The notes under the pieces were generated by a model, which saw nothing but the letters and a program-made list of their open reading frames with translations, did no database searches and was not told the DNA's origin. Position numbers and translations under genes: made by a program. A DNA stretch of 64,000 nt from Nitrospirota bacterium (GTDB lineage: Bacteria > Nitrospirota > Thermodesulfovibrionia > Thermodesulfovibrionales > UBA9159), in assembly GCA_023475105.1 (NCBI GenBank), contig JAMCWJ010000052.1, positions 1 through 64,000 of the forward strand. Direction: 5' to 3'. Below, in pieces: positions 1 through 10,451 of this stretch; position 1 is the first letter of the stretch; every line of letters begins with the position of its first letter.

Positions 1-644
1 ATATACAACCTGTCGGCGACACCAAGGGCGATCGCGCCTCCGCTCCCTCCTTCGCCGATCACGACTGAAATGACCGGGGTCTTCAGTCTCGACATCTCCA
101 TGAGATTCGTCGCGATCGCCTCTGCCTGTCCCCTTTCCTCGGCTCCTATGCCGGGATACGCACCGGGCGTATCGATAAAGGTGAGGATGGGTTTCCTGAA
201 ACGTTCGGCGAGTTTCATCAGACGGAGGGCCTTCCGGTATCCTTCGGGATGGGGCTGGCCGAAATTCCTCGAGATCCTCTCCTTTGTCCCCCTTCCCTTC
301 TGATGTCCGATGATCATGAAGGTGATCTCCCTGATCCTTCCGAAGCCGCCGACGACGGAAGGGTCATCAGCGTATCTCCTGTCGCCGTGAAGCTCGACGA
401 AGTCCTTTGCGAGGAGAGAGATGTAGTCGAGCGTGTACGGTCTATCGGGGTGCCGCGCGATCAGCGTCTTCTGCCATGGAGTAAGGTGCGAAAATATTTC
501 CGAACGGCGCTCTTTCGCCTTTTTCTCGAGTTTCTTTATCTCCGATGCGATATCCGGCTCTTTGCCGTCCGAGAGGCGTCTCAGTTCATCGATCTTCGCC
601 TCGATTTCTTCGATCGGCTTTTCGAAGTCCAGGTAGTATCTCAC
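1..644 (-). CDS. accA: Acetyl-CoA carboxylase carboxyltransferase subunit alpha (partial, runs off window start)
   Basis: Reverse-strand reading [27 protein letters not shown]...[22 protein letters not shown]...FVELHGDR...GGFGRI...[34 protein letters not shown]...[26 protein letters not shown] start overlaps dnaE stop. Confidence 0.95.
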   Translation of the reverse strand, partial: MRYYLDFEKPIEEIEAKIDELRRLSDGKEPDIASEIKKLEKKAKERRSEIFSHLTPWQKTLIARHPDRPYTLDYISLLAKDFVELHGDRRYADDPSVVGGFGRIREITFMIIGHQKGRGTKERISRNFGQPHPEGYRKALRLMKLAERFRKPILTFIDTPGAYPGIGAEERGQAEAIATNLMEMSRLKTPVISVVIGEGGSGGAIALGVADRLY

Positions 645-3600
645 GAAACCGCCACCGTCCCTTTTCCCAGAAGCGCCTCAATCTTCTCTGTCAGGGGACC
701 CGAGGGGTCTACGCAGAGGGACGTCGCCACAACCGCGCACGAACCGTTCACCTCGATCCTCAGGTACAGCTGACACCTTCCTGCGGTGTCGCCGGGGAAA
801 AGGTCCCTGAGCGCGCCGAGTTTTTCCGGAGGCAGCGCGTCCTTCTTCAGGGTTATTTCGATCTTATGCGCGCCGTTCTTCGCAACGAGGTCCTCGAGTC
901 TGGAGATCTCCCTCGAGACGAGCTTCGTTCCCTTCTCGGTCCTGTCAATGGTGCCCTTCACTGCGATCAAGCTCTCCTTGATCACAACATCGCCCCTGGT
1001 CCGGAAAAGCTCGGGGAACACGATCACCTCGGCGCTTCCCTCCTCGTCCTCGAGGGTCAGGTATGCCATACTTTCCGACTTGCCCTTTGTCCTAATCTTC
1101 TTGATGCTGCTCACTACGCCCGCGACCTGAACCTCCTCTTTATCTGCCGTCTCTTCAAGTGCGGCCATCCCTTTTACCTTCAGGGCCGAGAGTGCGTCCC
1201 GGTACTTCGACAACGGATGTCCCGTCAGGTAAAAGCCGAGGGCTTCCTTCTCATGAGTGAGCAGGGTAGCTTCATCCCATGCGGGTGTCTCCACACCTCC
1301 GCCGTCCCCGAAGATATTCTGCTGTCCGAAGAGGCAGCCCATCGAATTCTCACCATGCACGGCGGAATTGGTCACAGCGAGCGTCTCTGCCCTGTGCATT
1401 CCGAAAGAATCCAGAGCGCCGGCCTTCACGAGGCTTTCGAGGACCTTCCTGTTTATCTTCCTTCCGTCTATCCTTCGGAGAAAGTCCTCGAGGGATACGA
1501 AGCCCCCCCCTTCTTCCCTCACGGACAGTATCGACTCGATCGCAGCGGCCCCCACCCCTTTCACTGCCTCGAGACCGAAGCGTATCGCTTTGCCCAGCAC
1601 CCTGAACTCTTTCCCGCTCTCATTGATGTCGGGGGGAAGAATATCGATAGCCATCTTCCCGCATTCCGCTATAGACTTTACGATTTTGTCGGTATTGTCC
1701 GTGTCCGCGCTCAGCGTCGCCGCCATAAACTCGACCGGGAAATGGGTCTTCAGATAGGCGGTCTGATATGCGATATAGGCATAGGCTGCGGAATGAGATT
1801 TATTAAAACCATATCTGGCGAAAGGCTCCATCTTTTCGAACAGTTTCCGGGCCTTCTTTTCCGATATACGGTTCGCGACTGCCCCCCGGACAAAGTCCTC
1901 CTTTTGTTTTTCCATCTCCTCGGCCTTTTTCTTCCCCATCGCCCGCCGCAGGATGTCCGCCTGCCCCATCGAAAAGTTCGCGATCTTGTTGGCGATCATC
2001 ATGACCTGTTCCTGGTAGAGGATAATGCCGTAGGTCTCGTCAAGGATCTCCTTCAGCTGGGGCAATTCGTAGGAGATCTTCGCCTCGCCCTTTTTTGCCT
2101 TTATGAAGTCGTCGATCCATGCCATAGGTCCGGGCCGGTATAGGGCGACAAGGGCGATGAGGTCCTCAAATCTGTTCGGCTGCATCCTTACCAGGATGTC
2201 CCTCATCCCTGCGCTTTCGAGCTGGAACACCCCGGTCGTCTGACCGGAACTGAGGAGCCGATACGTCTCCATGTCGTCAAAAGGGATATCTGCAAGCGCC
2301 AGCTCTTTGCCGTTGTCCCGTATGTAGGCGACGGTCTTTTCGAGGACCGTCAGCGTCTTGAGCCCGAGGAAATCGAACTTCAGGAGGCCGATCGCCTCGA
2401 CAGAGCTCATGTCGAACTGGGTGGTGACGGTGCCGTCCGTCGGGTTCTTGTACAGAGGCGCATATTCGGTGAGAGGCTCCGGGGATACGACCACGCCCGC
2501 AGCATGCGTGGAGGCATGCCGGCAGAGACCCTCGAGCCTCCGTGCGATATCGAGAATCTCCTTCACTTTGGGGTTGTTCTCATACAGTTCCCTGAGTTGC
2601 GCCTCTTCCTTCAGCGCCTCATCTATGGAGATGTTCAGGGTGTTCGGGACCAGCTTCGCGACCCGGTCCACCTCCGCATACGGGACGTCAAGGGACCGTC
2701 CCACGTCCCGTATGGCCGCCTTCGCCGCCATCGTCCCGAAGGTGATTATCTGAGCCACATGATCGTGCCCGTATTCATTCGCGACATACGCGATGACCTC
2801 TCCCCTCCTGTCCTTGCAGAAATCGACGTCGATGTCGGGCATGCTGATCCTCTCGGGGTTCAGGAACCTTTCGAAAAGGAGATTGTATTTTATCGGGTCT
2901 ATCTCCGTTATCCCGAGGCAATACGCCACAAGGCTTCCTGCGGCGGAGCCGCGGCCCGGTCCCACGGGGATACCTTTTTTCCTCGCGTAGTGGATGAAAT
3001 CCCATACGATGAGGAAGTAGGACGCGTAGTTCATCCGGTTTATGATATCCAGTTCGCCCTTCAACCTGTTTCTGTAGCCTTCGGGGGGGTTCTCCCCGAA
3101 GTTCCGCTTCAGCCCTTCCACAGCCAGCTTCTTTAGGTATGTTTCGGGCGTCCCCTCTTTCACCCTGAACATCGGAAGCAGGTTCGTCCCGAGTCTGAAT
3201 TCCACATTGCACCGTTCGGCTATCTTCCGCGTATTCACAACCGCCTCGGGAACCTCGGCAAAGGCCCTCTTCATCTCATCGGGAGACTTCAGGTAGAATT
3301 CGTCCGTCTCGAACCGCATTCTGTTCGCATCGCTCACCGTCTTGCCCGTCTGGATACAGAGCAGAATCTCGTGCGCTCTCGCGTCTTCCCTCCTCAGATA
3401 ATGGCAGTCGTTCGTGGCAACGAGGCCGATCTGCAGTTCCTCCGACAGCTCCCTCAGTTTTCTGTTCGCTTTCTCCTGCGCCTCCAGCCCGTTGACCTGG
3501 ATTTCGATATAAAAATTTTCAGGACCGAGGATCTTCCTGTATTCGAGCGCGCTCTGCCTCGCCTTGTCGGTCATCTCCCTGCTCAGATAATACGGGACTT

Positions 3601-4036
3601 CCCCTTTCAAGCAGGCGGAGAGCCCGACGAGCCCCCCGCTGTACTGCGCCAGCAGGTCCTTGTCGATTCTCGGCCTGTAGTAAAACCCTTCCGTGTAGGC
3701 CCTCGAGACGAGATTTACGAGATTTCTGTATCCGGCGTTGTCTTTCGCCAGGAGGATGAGGTGAAAAGACGATTCCGAGGCGCCCTCTGCCTTTTTTTCG
3801 AGACGGCTTGACGGCGCCACATAGACCTCGCAGCCGATGATCGGTTTTATCCCCGCCTTGGTGACTTTCTTATAGAACTCGACTGCGCCGAAGAGGTTGC
3901 CATGGTCCGTGATGGCGACCGCGGGCATCTTCCACTCCGCCGCCTGCTCCACGAGCTCGTCGATCTTGATGGAACCGTCCAGCAGGCTGTACTCCGTATG
4001 GAGATGGAGCGGTACGTAGTCAGAGTGACGATGCAT
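641..4036 (-). CDS. dnaE: DNA polymerase III subunit alpha
   Basis: 1131 aa; PHP N-terminus [53 protein letters not shown]. Confidence 0.97.
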   Translation of the reverse strand: MHRHSDYVPLHLHTEYSLLDGSIKIDELVEQAAEWKMPAVAITDHGNLFGAVEFYKKVTKAGIKPIIGCEVYVAPSSRLEKKAEGASESSFHLILLAKDNAGYRNLVNLVSRAYTEGFYYRPRIDKDLLAQYSGGLVGLSACLKGEVPYYLSREMTDKARQSALEYRKILGPENFYIEIQVNGLEAQEKANRKLRELSEELQIGLVATNDCHYLRREDARAHEILLCIQTGKTVSDANRMRFETDEFYLKSPDEMKRAFAEVPEAVVNTRKIAERCNVEFRLGTNLLPMFRVKEGTPETYLKKLAVEGLKRNFGENPPEGYRNRLKGELDIINRMNYASYFLIVWDFIHYARKKGIPVGPGRGSAAGSLVAYCLGITEIDPIKYNLLFERFLNPERISMPDIDVDFCKDRRGEVIAYVANEYGHDHVAQIITFGTMAAKAAIRDVGRSLDVPYAEVDRVAKLVPNTLNISIDEALKEEAQLRELYENNPKVKEILDIARRLEGLCRHASTHAAGVVVSPEPLTEYAPLYKNPTDGTVTTQFDMSSVEAIGLLKFDFLGLKTLTVLEKTVAYIRDNGKELALADIPFDDMETYRLLSSGQTTGVFQLESAGMRDILVRMQPNRFEDLIALVALYRPGPMAWIDDFIKAKKGEAKISYELPQLKEILDETYGIILYQEQVMMIANKIANFSMGQADILRRAMGKKKAEEMEKQKEDFVRGAVANRISEKKARKLFEKMEPFARYGFNKSHSAAYAYIAYQTAYLKTHFPVEFMAATLSADTDNTDKIVKSIAECGKMAIDILPPDINESGKEFRVLGKAIRFGLEAVKGVGAAAIESILSVREEGGGFVSLEDFLRRIDGRKINRKVLESLVKAGALDSFGMHRAETLAVTNSAVHGENSMGCLFGQQNIFGDGGGVETPAWDEATLLTHEKEALGFYLTGHPLSKYRDALSALKVKGMAALEETADKEEVQVAGVVSSIKKIRTKGKSESMAYLTLEDEEGSAEVIVFPELFRTRGDVVIKESLIAVKGTIDRTEKGTKLVSREISRLEDLVAKNGAHKIEITLKKDALPPEKLGALRDLFPGDTAGRCQLYLRIEVNGSCAVVATSLCVDPSGPLTEKIEALLGKGTVAVS

Positions 4037-4106
4037 ACAGAATATTAACCGATGCCGGCGGACAAGTTCAACTTCAAAAGTGCTTTGACAAGAAATGTAT
4101 TTAAAC

Positions 4107-4136
4107 TTGACTTTATCGGGTCTGTCGTTCTATACT
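4107..4136 (+). promoter_or_regulatory. Sigma70-type promoter for rpmH (TTGACT-N18-TATACT)
   Basis: TTGACT 4107-4112, TATACT 4131-4136, 16 nt before the rpmH ATG. Confidence 0.6.
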
Positions 4137-4152
4137 TTTCGACGAGGAAATT

Positions 4153-4293
4153 ATGGGTACATACACGACATTCCGGCCACATAACGTAAAGAGAAAAAGG
4201 ACCCACGGCTTTCTGGAGAGGATGAACTCGAAGGGAGGCAAAAAGACCTTACAGAGAAGACGGGCCAAGGGGCGCAAGAGGCTGGTCGTTTAA
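4153..4293 (+). CDS. rpmH: 50S ribosomal protein L34
   Basis: 46 aa [46 protein letters not shown]; absent from ORF track because of its size. Confidence 0.95.
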   Translation: MGTYTTFRPHNVKRKRTHGFLERMNSKGGKKTLQRRRAKGRKRLVV

Positions 4294-4414
4294 CCCTTAC
4301 CGCTTCTTCGGGTCATCGGCGAGGATCTGCCTTCGCGGAACGCAGTCAAAGTAACCCTTTTTGTGTAGCGTGAGGCTTTTTCTATGGCACTGCCGTGACA
4401 CCGGCGAAAAGACT

Positions 4415-4624
4415 ATGGCAAAAATTGTTATCTTCATATTGAAGGCCTATAAATATCTGCTGTCGCCGTTTTTCCCCCCGGCCTGCAGGTATCTGCCCAC
4501 ATGTTCCGCGTACGCCGCGGATGCGGTACGGAGATACGGTACGCTGAAAGGCGGCTATCTCGCCGTGAAAAGACTCCTCAGATGCCATCCCTTCCACCCC
4601 GGTGGATATGACCCGGTGAAATAA
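4415..4624 (+). CDS. yidD: Membrane protein insertion efficiency factor YidD
   Basis: [42 protein letters not shown]...[12 protein letters not shown]; precedes yidC. Confidence 0.93.
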   Translation: MAKIVIFILKAYKYLLSPFFPPACRYLPTCSAYAADAVRRYGTLKGGYLAVKRLLRCHPFHPGGYDPVK

Positions 4625-4625
4625 T

Positions 4626-6161
4626 ATGGAAATGGACAAAAGGACACTTATTGCTGTCGTCCTCGCCCTCGCAATTCTGCTCGGCTATCAGTATTTCTTT
4701 GCAAAACAGTCTCCCCAGCCTGTCCGGCAGCCCCAACAGACAGAGACCGGAAAGGCAGCGGAAAAGGCAGAGGCTCTTCCTTCTGTCGTCCCCATTACCG
4801 CCGCTGAAGGCCAGGCGGAGGCGAAAGATATCAGGGTAGAGACGGACTTCTATATCGCCGTCTTTTCGTCGAGGGGGGGGACGGTCAAGAGCTTTGTGCT
4901 GAAAAAGTATAAGGACAAAGACGGCTCGCCTGTTTCACTCCTTGCTGGCCCCGAAGCAGTTCCGGCCCTCGCTCTGGGAGAAAAAGATGATTTTCCGCTG
5001 GCGAAGATCAACTTTTCCGTAAAGGGTTCGGACCTCAACCTGAAGGATTCCCAGAAAGGAACCTTTATTTTTGAGTACGCCTCGCAGAAGTTTTCGGTCC
5101 GGCGGACCTATACCTTTTATGCCGATAGCTACAAATTCGATTTGACGGACGAGGTGAGCGGCCTGCCCGATTACTGGCTCGCCCTCGGTTCCCATTTCGG
5201 CATCCACGACACAAAAGACTCGACGGCCCCCCATATCGGCCCTGTGATTCTACAAGGCACCGACAGGATAGACATCGTCGCAAAAAAACTCGATCAACCG
5301 AAGGAATACAAGGACGGGATAAAATGGGTGGCGCAGGAGGATAAATACTTCTTTGCGTCGATTGTCCCTTCCGCCGGGGTAGTCGAGGCAAAGGCATGGA
5401 GAGCACAAGACTCCGCCGTCATTGCGCTCAAGCTCAAACAGGGTGTGAACAGTTACCTGATTTACGCGGGCCCCAAAGATTACAACAGACTGGAGAAGTT
5501 GGAGGTCGGCCTGCAGCACATAATCGACTTCGGCTTCTTTTCGATTCTGGCAAGGCCCCTTTTCTGGATACTGAAGTTCTTCTACAGTTTCCTCGGAAAC
5601 TACGGCTGGGCTATCGTGCTTCTGACGATCATCGTCCGCATACCCTTCGTCCCCCTTCTGAACAAGAGCCAGAAGTCGATGAGAAAGATGCAGCAGCTCC
5701 AGCCCAAGCTGACCGAGCTGAAAGAAAAGTATAAGAACGACCCGCAGAAGCTCCAGAAAGAGACGCTCGAGATGTACAAGAAATACAAGGTAAATCCCGT
5801 GGGCGGTTGTCTCCCGATGCTCCTCCAGATCCCGGTCTTTTATGCACTGTACAAGGTGCTCATGATCGCGATCGAGCTGAGGGGCGCACCTTTCATGCTC
5901 TGGATCACCGACCTTTCCTCGAAAGATCCGTACTACATTCTGCCGATCGTGATGGGCATCACCATGGTCCTTCAGCAGAAGATGACGCCCACATCGATGG
6001 ACCCCAAACAGAACAAAATGATGATGCTGATGCCGGTGGTATTCACCTTCCTCTTCCTGAACTTCGCGTCGGGACTGGTGCTCTACTGGCTCGTGAACAA
6101 TATCCTTAGCATAATCCAGCAGTTTTTTACCAATAGGAAGCTCGCCAGGGAATCGCAGTGA
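4626..6161 (+). CDS. yidC: Membrane protein insertase YidC
   Basis: 511 aa; periplasmic domain plus C-terminal 60KD_IMP core (PVGGCLPMLLQIPVFYALYKVL). Confidence 0.96.
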   Translation: MEMDKRTLIAVVLALAILLGYQYFFAKQSPQPVRQPQQTETGKAAEKAEALPSVVPITAAEGQAEAKDIRVETDFYIAVFSSRGGTVKSFVLKKYKDKDGSPVSLLAGPEAVPALALGEKDDFPLAKINFSVKGSDLNLKDSQKGTFIFEYASQKFSVRRTYTFYADSYKFDLTDEVSGLPDYWLALGSHFGIHDTKDSTAPHIGPVILQGTDRIDIVAKKLDQPKEYKDGIKWVAQEDKYFFASIVPSAGVVEAKAWRAQDSAVIALKLKQGVNSYLIYAGPKDYNRLEKLEVGLQHIIDFGFFSILARPLFWILKFFYSFLGNYGWAIVLLTIIVRIPFVPLLNKSQKSMRKMQQLQPKLTELKEKYKNDPQKLQKETLEMYKKYKVNPVGGCLPMLLQIPVFYALYKVLMIAIELRGAPFMLWITDLSSKDPYYILPIVMGITMVLQQKMTPTSMDPKQNKMMMLMPVVFTFLFLNFASGLVLYWLVNNILSIIQQFFTNRKLARESQ

Positions 6162-6211
6162 TTTAACCTCCGTTCCCTGCCTCACAGCACCCGCCCCTTG
6201 CATTGAACAGC

Positions 6212-6240
6212 CGAAAACGAGCCGAAATCGGCTGTTTTCG
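6212..6240 (+). terminator. Stem-loop after yidC (no clear U-tract)
   Basis: CGAAAACGAGCCG-AAAT-CGGCTGTTTTCG, one bulged base. Confidence 0.45.
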
Positions 6241-6315
6241 CGAAGGAGTAAAACCTGATAAATCGAAGGGTTATGACTGTTGACTTTCAGCACAGTTTCA
6301 TATATCGTATTGTAT

Positions 6316-8133
6316 ATGGCGGCTAAGCTTGGTCAGATACTCATCACCTCCAATATCATCTCCGAAGAGCAACTCAAACAGGCGCTGAATCTCCAGAAGA
6401 GGGAGGGAGGGCGTCTCGGGACGAATCTCGCAAAATTGGGATATATCACTGAGGACAAACTCGTTTCTTTCCTTTCGAAACAATTCGGCGTTCCCGCGAT
6501 AAACCTTTCGGAATACACGATAGATTCCTCTGTCGTGAAACTCATTCCCCTGGAGATGGCACGGAAATACCTGATCATGCCGATTGCACGTGTCGGCGCA
6601 ACGCTTACGATCGCTATGGCGGATCCTTCGAACGTCTTTGCGATCGATGATGTGAAATTCATGACAGGGTATAACGTCGAAGTCGTGGTCGCCGCAGAAT
6701 CGGCAATACTGACTTCGATAACGAACAATTACGCGAAGGGAGGGGAGGGACTGGTCGCTTCAAAAAAGGGCGGCTCAAGCACCGGTCAGTCGCTGCAGGC
6801 AAAAGACTACACGTTTTCCGAGGCGGAACTCGATATCGAGAGCTCTCTTTCCGTCGACGAGGCTCCCAGCGTAAACGTCGAAGAATTCGATAAGGTAGTC
6901 GGGAGCGCCCTCGACAGTATCGATGTCGTGGAAGACAGGGACGACGCCGAGGTCGTGAAGGAAGTAGAGGCGCCCATCGTGAAACTGGTCAACGGAATCT
7001 TTGTGAACGCAATCAAGGCCGGGGCCAGCGATATCCATCTCGAACCCTACGAGGCTTCGCTCCGCGTGCGGTACCGGGTCGACGGCGTCATGTACACGGT
7101 GATGAACCTCCCTACGAAAATAAAGAGCGCGCTGACATCGAGAGTGAAGATCATGTCGAGGCTCGATATAGCGGAGAGGAGACTGCCCCAGGACGGAAGG
7201 ATAAAGCTGAAACTGGGGAAAAAGCGGGAGATAGACTTCCGGGTGTCGACGCTGCCGACGCTTTTCGGTGAGAAGACCGTACTCAGGATCCTCGATAAAT
7301 CGAATCTCCAGGTCGACCTGACGAAACTCGGTTTCGAGAAAAGGCAGCTCGAAGACTTCATGGAGGCGATCGAAAAGCCCTATGGAATGGTCCTTGTTAC
7401 GGGTCCCACAGGTAGCGGCAAAACAACGACGCTCTATTCCGCTCTGAATCATCTGAACAAACCCGGCATCAACATCATGACATCCGAAGATCCCGTGGAG
7501 TACAACTTTATGGGAATAAACCAGGTGCAGGTCAAGGAAGAGATCGGCCTCACCTTCGCGTCCGCCCTTCGCTCCTTCCTGCGACAGGACCCGGACATCA
7601 TCATGGTGGGCGAAATAAGGGATTTCGAGACCGCGGAGATCGCCGTAAAGGCGGCCCTCACCGGTCACCTCGTGCTAAGCACGCTCCATACGAATGACGC
7701 GCCGAGCACTATCAGCCGGCTGCTTAACATGGGGATTGAACCCTTCCTCGTCTCTTCGTCGGTCATCCTGATACTGGCCCAGAGACTTGCGAGGAAGGTG
7801 TGCCTGCAATGCAAAGACGAGGAAAAAGTCCCCGCCGAGGCACTTGTCAAGATCGGGTTCTCCGAGGAGGAGGCAAAGACCATGAGATGTTACCGGGGCA
7901 AGGGCTGCCCTGTCTGCAATAATTCCGGGTACAAGGGCAGGATAGCCCTATACGAGGTGATGCCGATAAGCGACGAAATACGGGAGTTGATCCTGGAAGG
8001 AGCGTCGGCGAACGAGATCAAGAAGACTGCGGTCAGGCTCGGGACGAGATCGCTCAGGATGAGCGGGCTGTCGAAGGTGAAGGACGGCATCACCTCTATC
8101 GAGGAAGTACTGAGAGTCACTTTTGGGGACTAG
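6316..8133 (+). CDS. pilB: Type IV pilus assembly ATPase PilB
   Basis: T2SSE N-domain plus Walker A GPTGSGKTTTLYSAL and RQDPDIIMVGEIRD. Confidence 0.93.
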   Translation: MAAKLGQILITSNIISEEQLKQALNLQKREGGRLGTNLAKLGYITEDKLVSFLSKQFGVPAINLSEYTIDSSVVKLIPLEMARKYLIMPIARVGATLTIAMADPSNVFAIDDVKFMTGYNVEVVVAAESAILTSITNNYAKGGEGLVASKKGGSSTGQSLQAKDYTFSEAELDIESSLSVDEAPSVNVEEFDKVVGSALDSIDVVEDRDDAEVVKEVEAPIVKLVNGIFVNAIKAGASDIHLEPYEASLRVRYRVDGVMYTVMNLPTKIKSALTSRVKIMSRLDIAERRLPQDGRIKLKLGKKREIDFRVSTLPTLFGEKTVLRILDKSNLQVDLTKLGFEKRQLEDFMEAIEKPYGMVLVTGPTGSGKTTTLYSALNHLNKPGINIMTSEDPVEYNFMGINQVQVKEEIGLTFASALRSFLRQDPDIIMVGEIRDFETAEIAVKAALTGHLVLSTLHTNDAPSTISRLLNMGIEPFLVSSSVILILAQRLARKVCLQCKDEEKVPAEALVKIGFSEEEAKTMRCYRGKGCPVCNNSGYKGRIALYEVMPISDEIRELILEGASANEIKKTAVRLGTRSLRMSGLSKVKDGITSIEEVLRVTFGD

Positions 8134-8144
8134 AGGAGCGTTGA

Positions 8145-9233
8145 ATGGCAACGTTATATGATCTGTTGAAGCAAATGATCGACAGCGGGGCATCGGACCT
8201 CCATATCACGACGGGCACTCCGCCGAGGCTCAGGGTCGACGGCAAGCTGCTGAGCATGGACCATCCGGCGCTCATGCCCGCCGACACCAAGGCCCTCTGC
8301 TACAGCATACTCACCGATGCCCAGAAGCACCGCTTCGAAGAGAACAATGAACTCGACCTTTCCTTCGGCATAAAGGGCCTCAGCAGGTTCCGTGCGAACA
8401 TCTTCATGCAGCGCGGGGCAGTGGCAGGGGCCTTCAGGACCATCCCCTTCACGATCAGGACGTTCGCCGAACTGGGGTTGCCCGAAATCGTGAACGAGAT
8501 GGTGAAGAAACCCCGGGGACTTATTCTCGTGACCGGGCCGACGGGAAGCGGAAAATCCACTACACTGGCTGCGATGATAGACCGGATCAACGAAGAGCGT
8601 TACGACCATATCATCACGGTTGAAGACCCGATCGAATATCTCCACGGTCACAAGAAATGCCTTATCAACCAGCGGGAAGTGAATGCGGACACGATGTCGT
8701 TCAAGTCGGCACTGAAATACGTGCTCAGGCAGGACCCCGACGTCGTGCTGATAGGCGAGATGCGCGACCTCGAAACCATCGAGGCGGCGTTGACGGTTTC
8801 TGAAACGGGCCATCTTACGCTGGCAACGCTCCATACCAATTCGGCGGTCCAGACCATAAACAGAATCATCGACGTCTTCCCTTCCCATCAGCAGGAACAG
8901 ATCAGGGTCCAACTTTCTTTCGTCCTGGAGGGCATACTCTCGCAGCAGCTGCTGCCGAAGAAATCGGGGCACGGGAGGGTGATGAGTGTCGAGATCCTGT
9001 CGCCCAATCCGGCAATCAGGAACCTGATACGGGAAGACAAGGTCCACCAGATATATTCTCAGATGCAGACCGGACAGGCAAAGTCGGGGATGCAGACAAT
9101 GAACCAATCCCTGCTGGAGCTCTATACGAAGGGATTGATCTCTTATGAAGAAGCGATGGGGCGCTCACAGGTACCCGAAGAGCTTCTTACCATGATTCAG
9201 CGGGTCTCAGCCGGTTCGAAAGGGAGGGGGTAA
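8145..9233 (+). CDS. pilT: Type IV pilus retraction ATPase PilT
   Basis: GPTGSGKSTTLAAMID; RQDPDVVLIGEMRDLETI; AIRNLIREDKVHQIYSQMQTG. Confidence 0.94.
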   Translation: MATLYDLLKQMIDSGASDLHITTGTPPRLRVDGKLLSMDHPALMPADTKALCYSILTDAQKHRFEENNELDLSFGIKGLSRFRANIFMQRGAVAGAFRTIPFTIRTFAELGLPEIVNEMVKKPRGLILVTGPTGSGKSTTLAAMIDRINEERYDHIITVEDPIEYLHGHKKCLINQREVNADTMSFKSALKYVLRQDPDVVLIGEMRDLETIEAALTVSETGHLTLATLHTNSAVQTINRIIDVFPSHQQEQIRVQLSFVLEGILSQQLLPKKSGHGRVMSVEILSPNPAIRNLIREDKVHQIYSQMQTGQAKSGMQTMNQSLLELYTKGLISYEEAMGRSQVPEELLTMIQRVSAGSKGRG

Positions 9234-9236
9234 GAA

Positions 9237-10448
9237 ATGCCGACGACTTTTCAGTGGTCAGGGAAAACCATCAGGGGTTCGCTTGAGAGGGGAGAAATGG
9301 TCGCTGCGTCAAAGGATGAGGTGATCGCCCAGCTCAGAAGGAAGAACATAACGGCAACGATCATCACGGAAAAGGGGGGAAAAAGCCCCCTTTTCGCAGG
9401 CCTCGGCGCCCGCGTCGGCGACAAGGATATCGTCGTATTCACCAGACAGTTCTCTACTATGATCGATGCGGGGCTGCCCCTTGTGCAGGGCCTCGACATC
9501 CTTTCCCAGCAGGTCGAAAACAAGACCCTTGCCAAGACCCTCAAAGTTATCAAGTCAGACGTGGAGTCGGGCTCTACATACGCCGACGCCTTGAAAAAAC
9601 ACCCGAAGATATTTTCGGAACTCTACGTGAACATGGTCGCCGCAGGCGAGGCGGGAGGCATACTCGACACGATACTCAACAGGCTCGCCGGTTACATCGA
9701 AAAGGCGATGAAGCTGAAGAAGAAGGTCAAGGGCGCGATGATCTATCCCGCGGTGGTCACCACTATCGCCGTAGCGGTCATCGCGGTCATCATGATTTTT
9801 GTCGTCCCGACGTTTTCCAAGATGTTTATTTCTATGGGTGGAACGCTTCCCCTGCCGACGCGCATCGTGATCGGGCTCAGCAAGACGATCGCCGGAGTCG
9901 GCGGGTTGATCGCGCTCGGTTTTATCGTGGGTTTCATCGTCTTTATCAAGCAAGTGAGGAAGACGGAAAAAGGGACGAAGGTGATCGATGCCATCCTCCT
10001 GAAACTCCCCATTTTCGGGGTGATCCTCAATAAGGTGGCTGTCGCAAAATTCACCCGTACCCTCGGCACGCTCATCAGCAGCGGCGTGCCGATCCTCGAC
10101 GGACTCGAGATTACCGCCAAGACCGCCGGCAACAAGGTCGTCGAATACGCGATTATGGATGTGAGAAAGGCCGTAGCCGAAGGGAAGACCCTGGAGGAGC
10201 CTCTGTCGAAGGCAAAGGTATTCCCGCCGATGGTGACCCATATGATCGCGGTCGGCGAATCTACGGGAGCCCTTGATGCCATGATGAGCAAGATCGCGGA
10301 CTTCTATGACGACGAGGTCGATAACGCCGTCAACAACCTGACGGCGATGATGGAGCCTCTTCTGATGGTATTCCTCGGAACATCCGTCGGCTTTATCGTC
10401 ATTGCGATGTATCTCCCGATATTCAAGCTGATCACCCTCATAAAATAG
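9237..10448 (+). CDS. pilC: Type IV pilus inner membrane platform protein PilC
   Basis: T2SSF repeats: FTRQFSTMIDAGLPLVQGLDIL; MMEPLLMVFLG. Confidence 0.93.
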   Translation: MPTTFQWSGKTIRGSLERGEMVAASKDEVIAQLRRKNITATIITEKGGKSPLFAGLGARVGDKDIVVFTRQFSTMIDAGLPLVQGLDILSQQVENKTLAKTLKVIKSDVESGSTYADALKKHPKIFSELYVNMVAAGEAGGILDTILNRLAGYIEKAMKLKKKVKGAMIYPAVVTTIAVAVIAVIMIFVVPTFSKMFISMGGTLPLPTRIVIGLSKTIAGVGGLIALGFIVGFIVFIKQVRKTEKGTKVIDAILLKLPIFGVILNKVAVAKFTRTLGTLISSGVPILDGLEITAKTAGNKVVEYAIMDVRKAVAEGKTLEEPLSKAKVFPPMVTHMIAVGESTGALDAMMSKIADFYDDEVDNAVNNLTAMMEPLLMVFLGTSVGFIVIAMYLPIFKLITLIK

Positions 10449-10451
10449 TCC

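Noticed and set aside
545-2143. 532-aa + strand ORF opposite dnaE
   Set aside because: Antisense shadow of dnaE with no recognisable motif; GC-rich genomes give long spurious ORFs. The same applies to 5250-6293(-), 6775-7668(-), 8154-9107(-), 11939-13114(-), 26036-26806(+), 31733-32833(+), 33443-34711(+), 41139-42380(+), 47731-49053(-), 51470-52810(-), 55486-57630(-).
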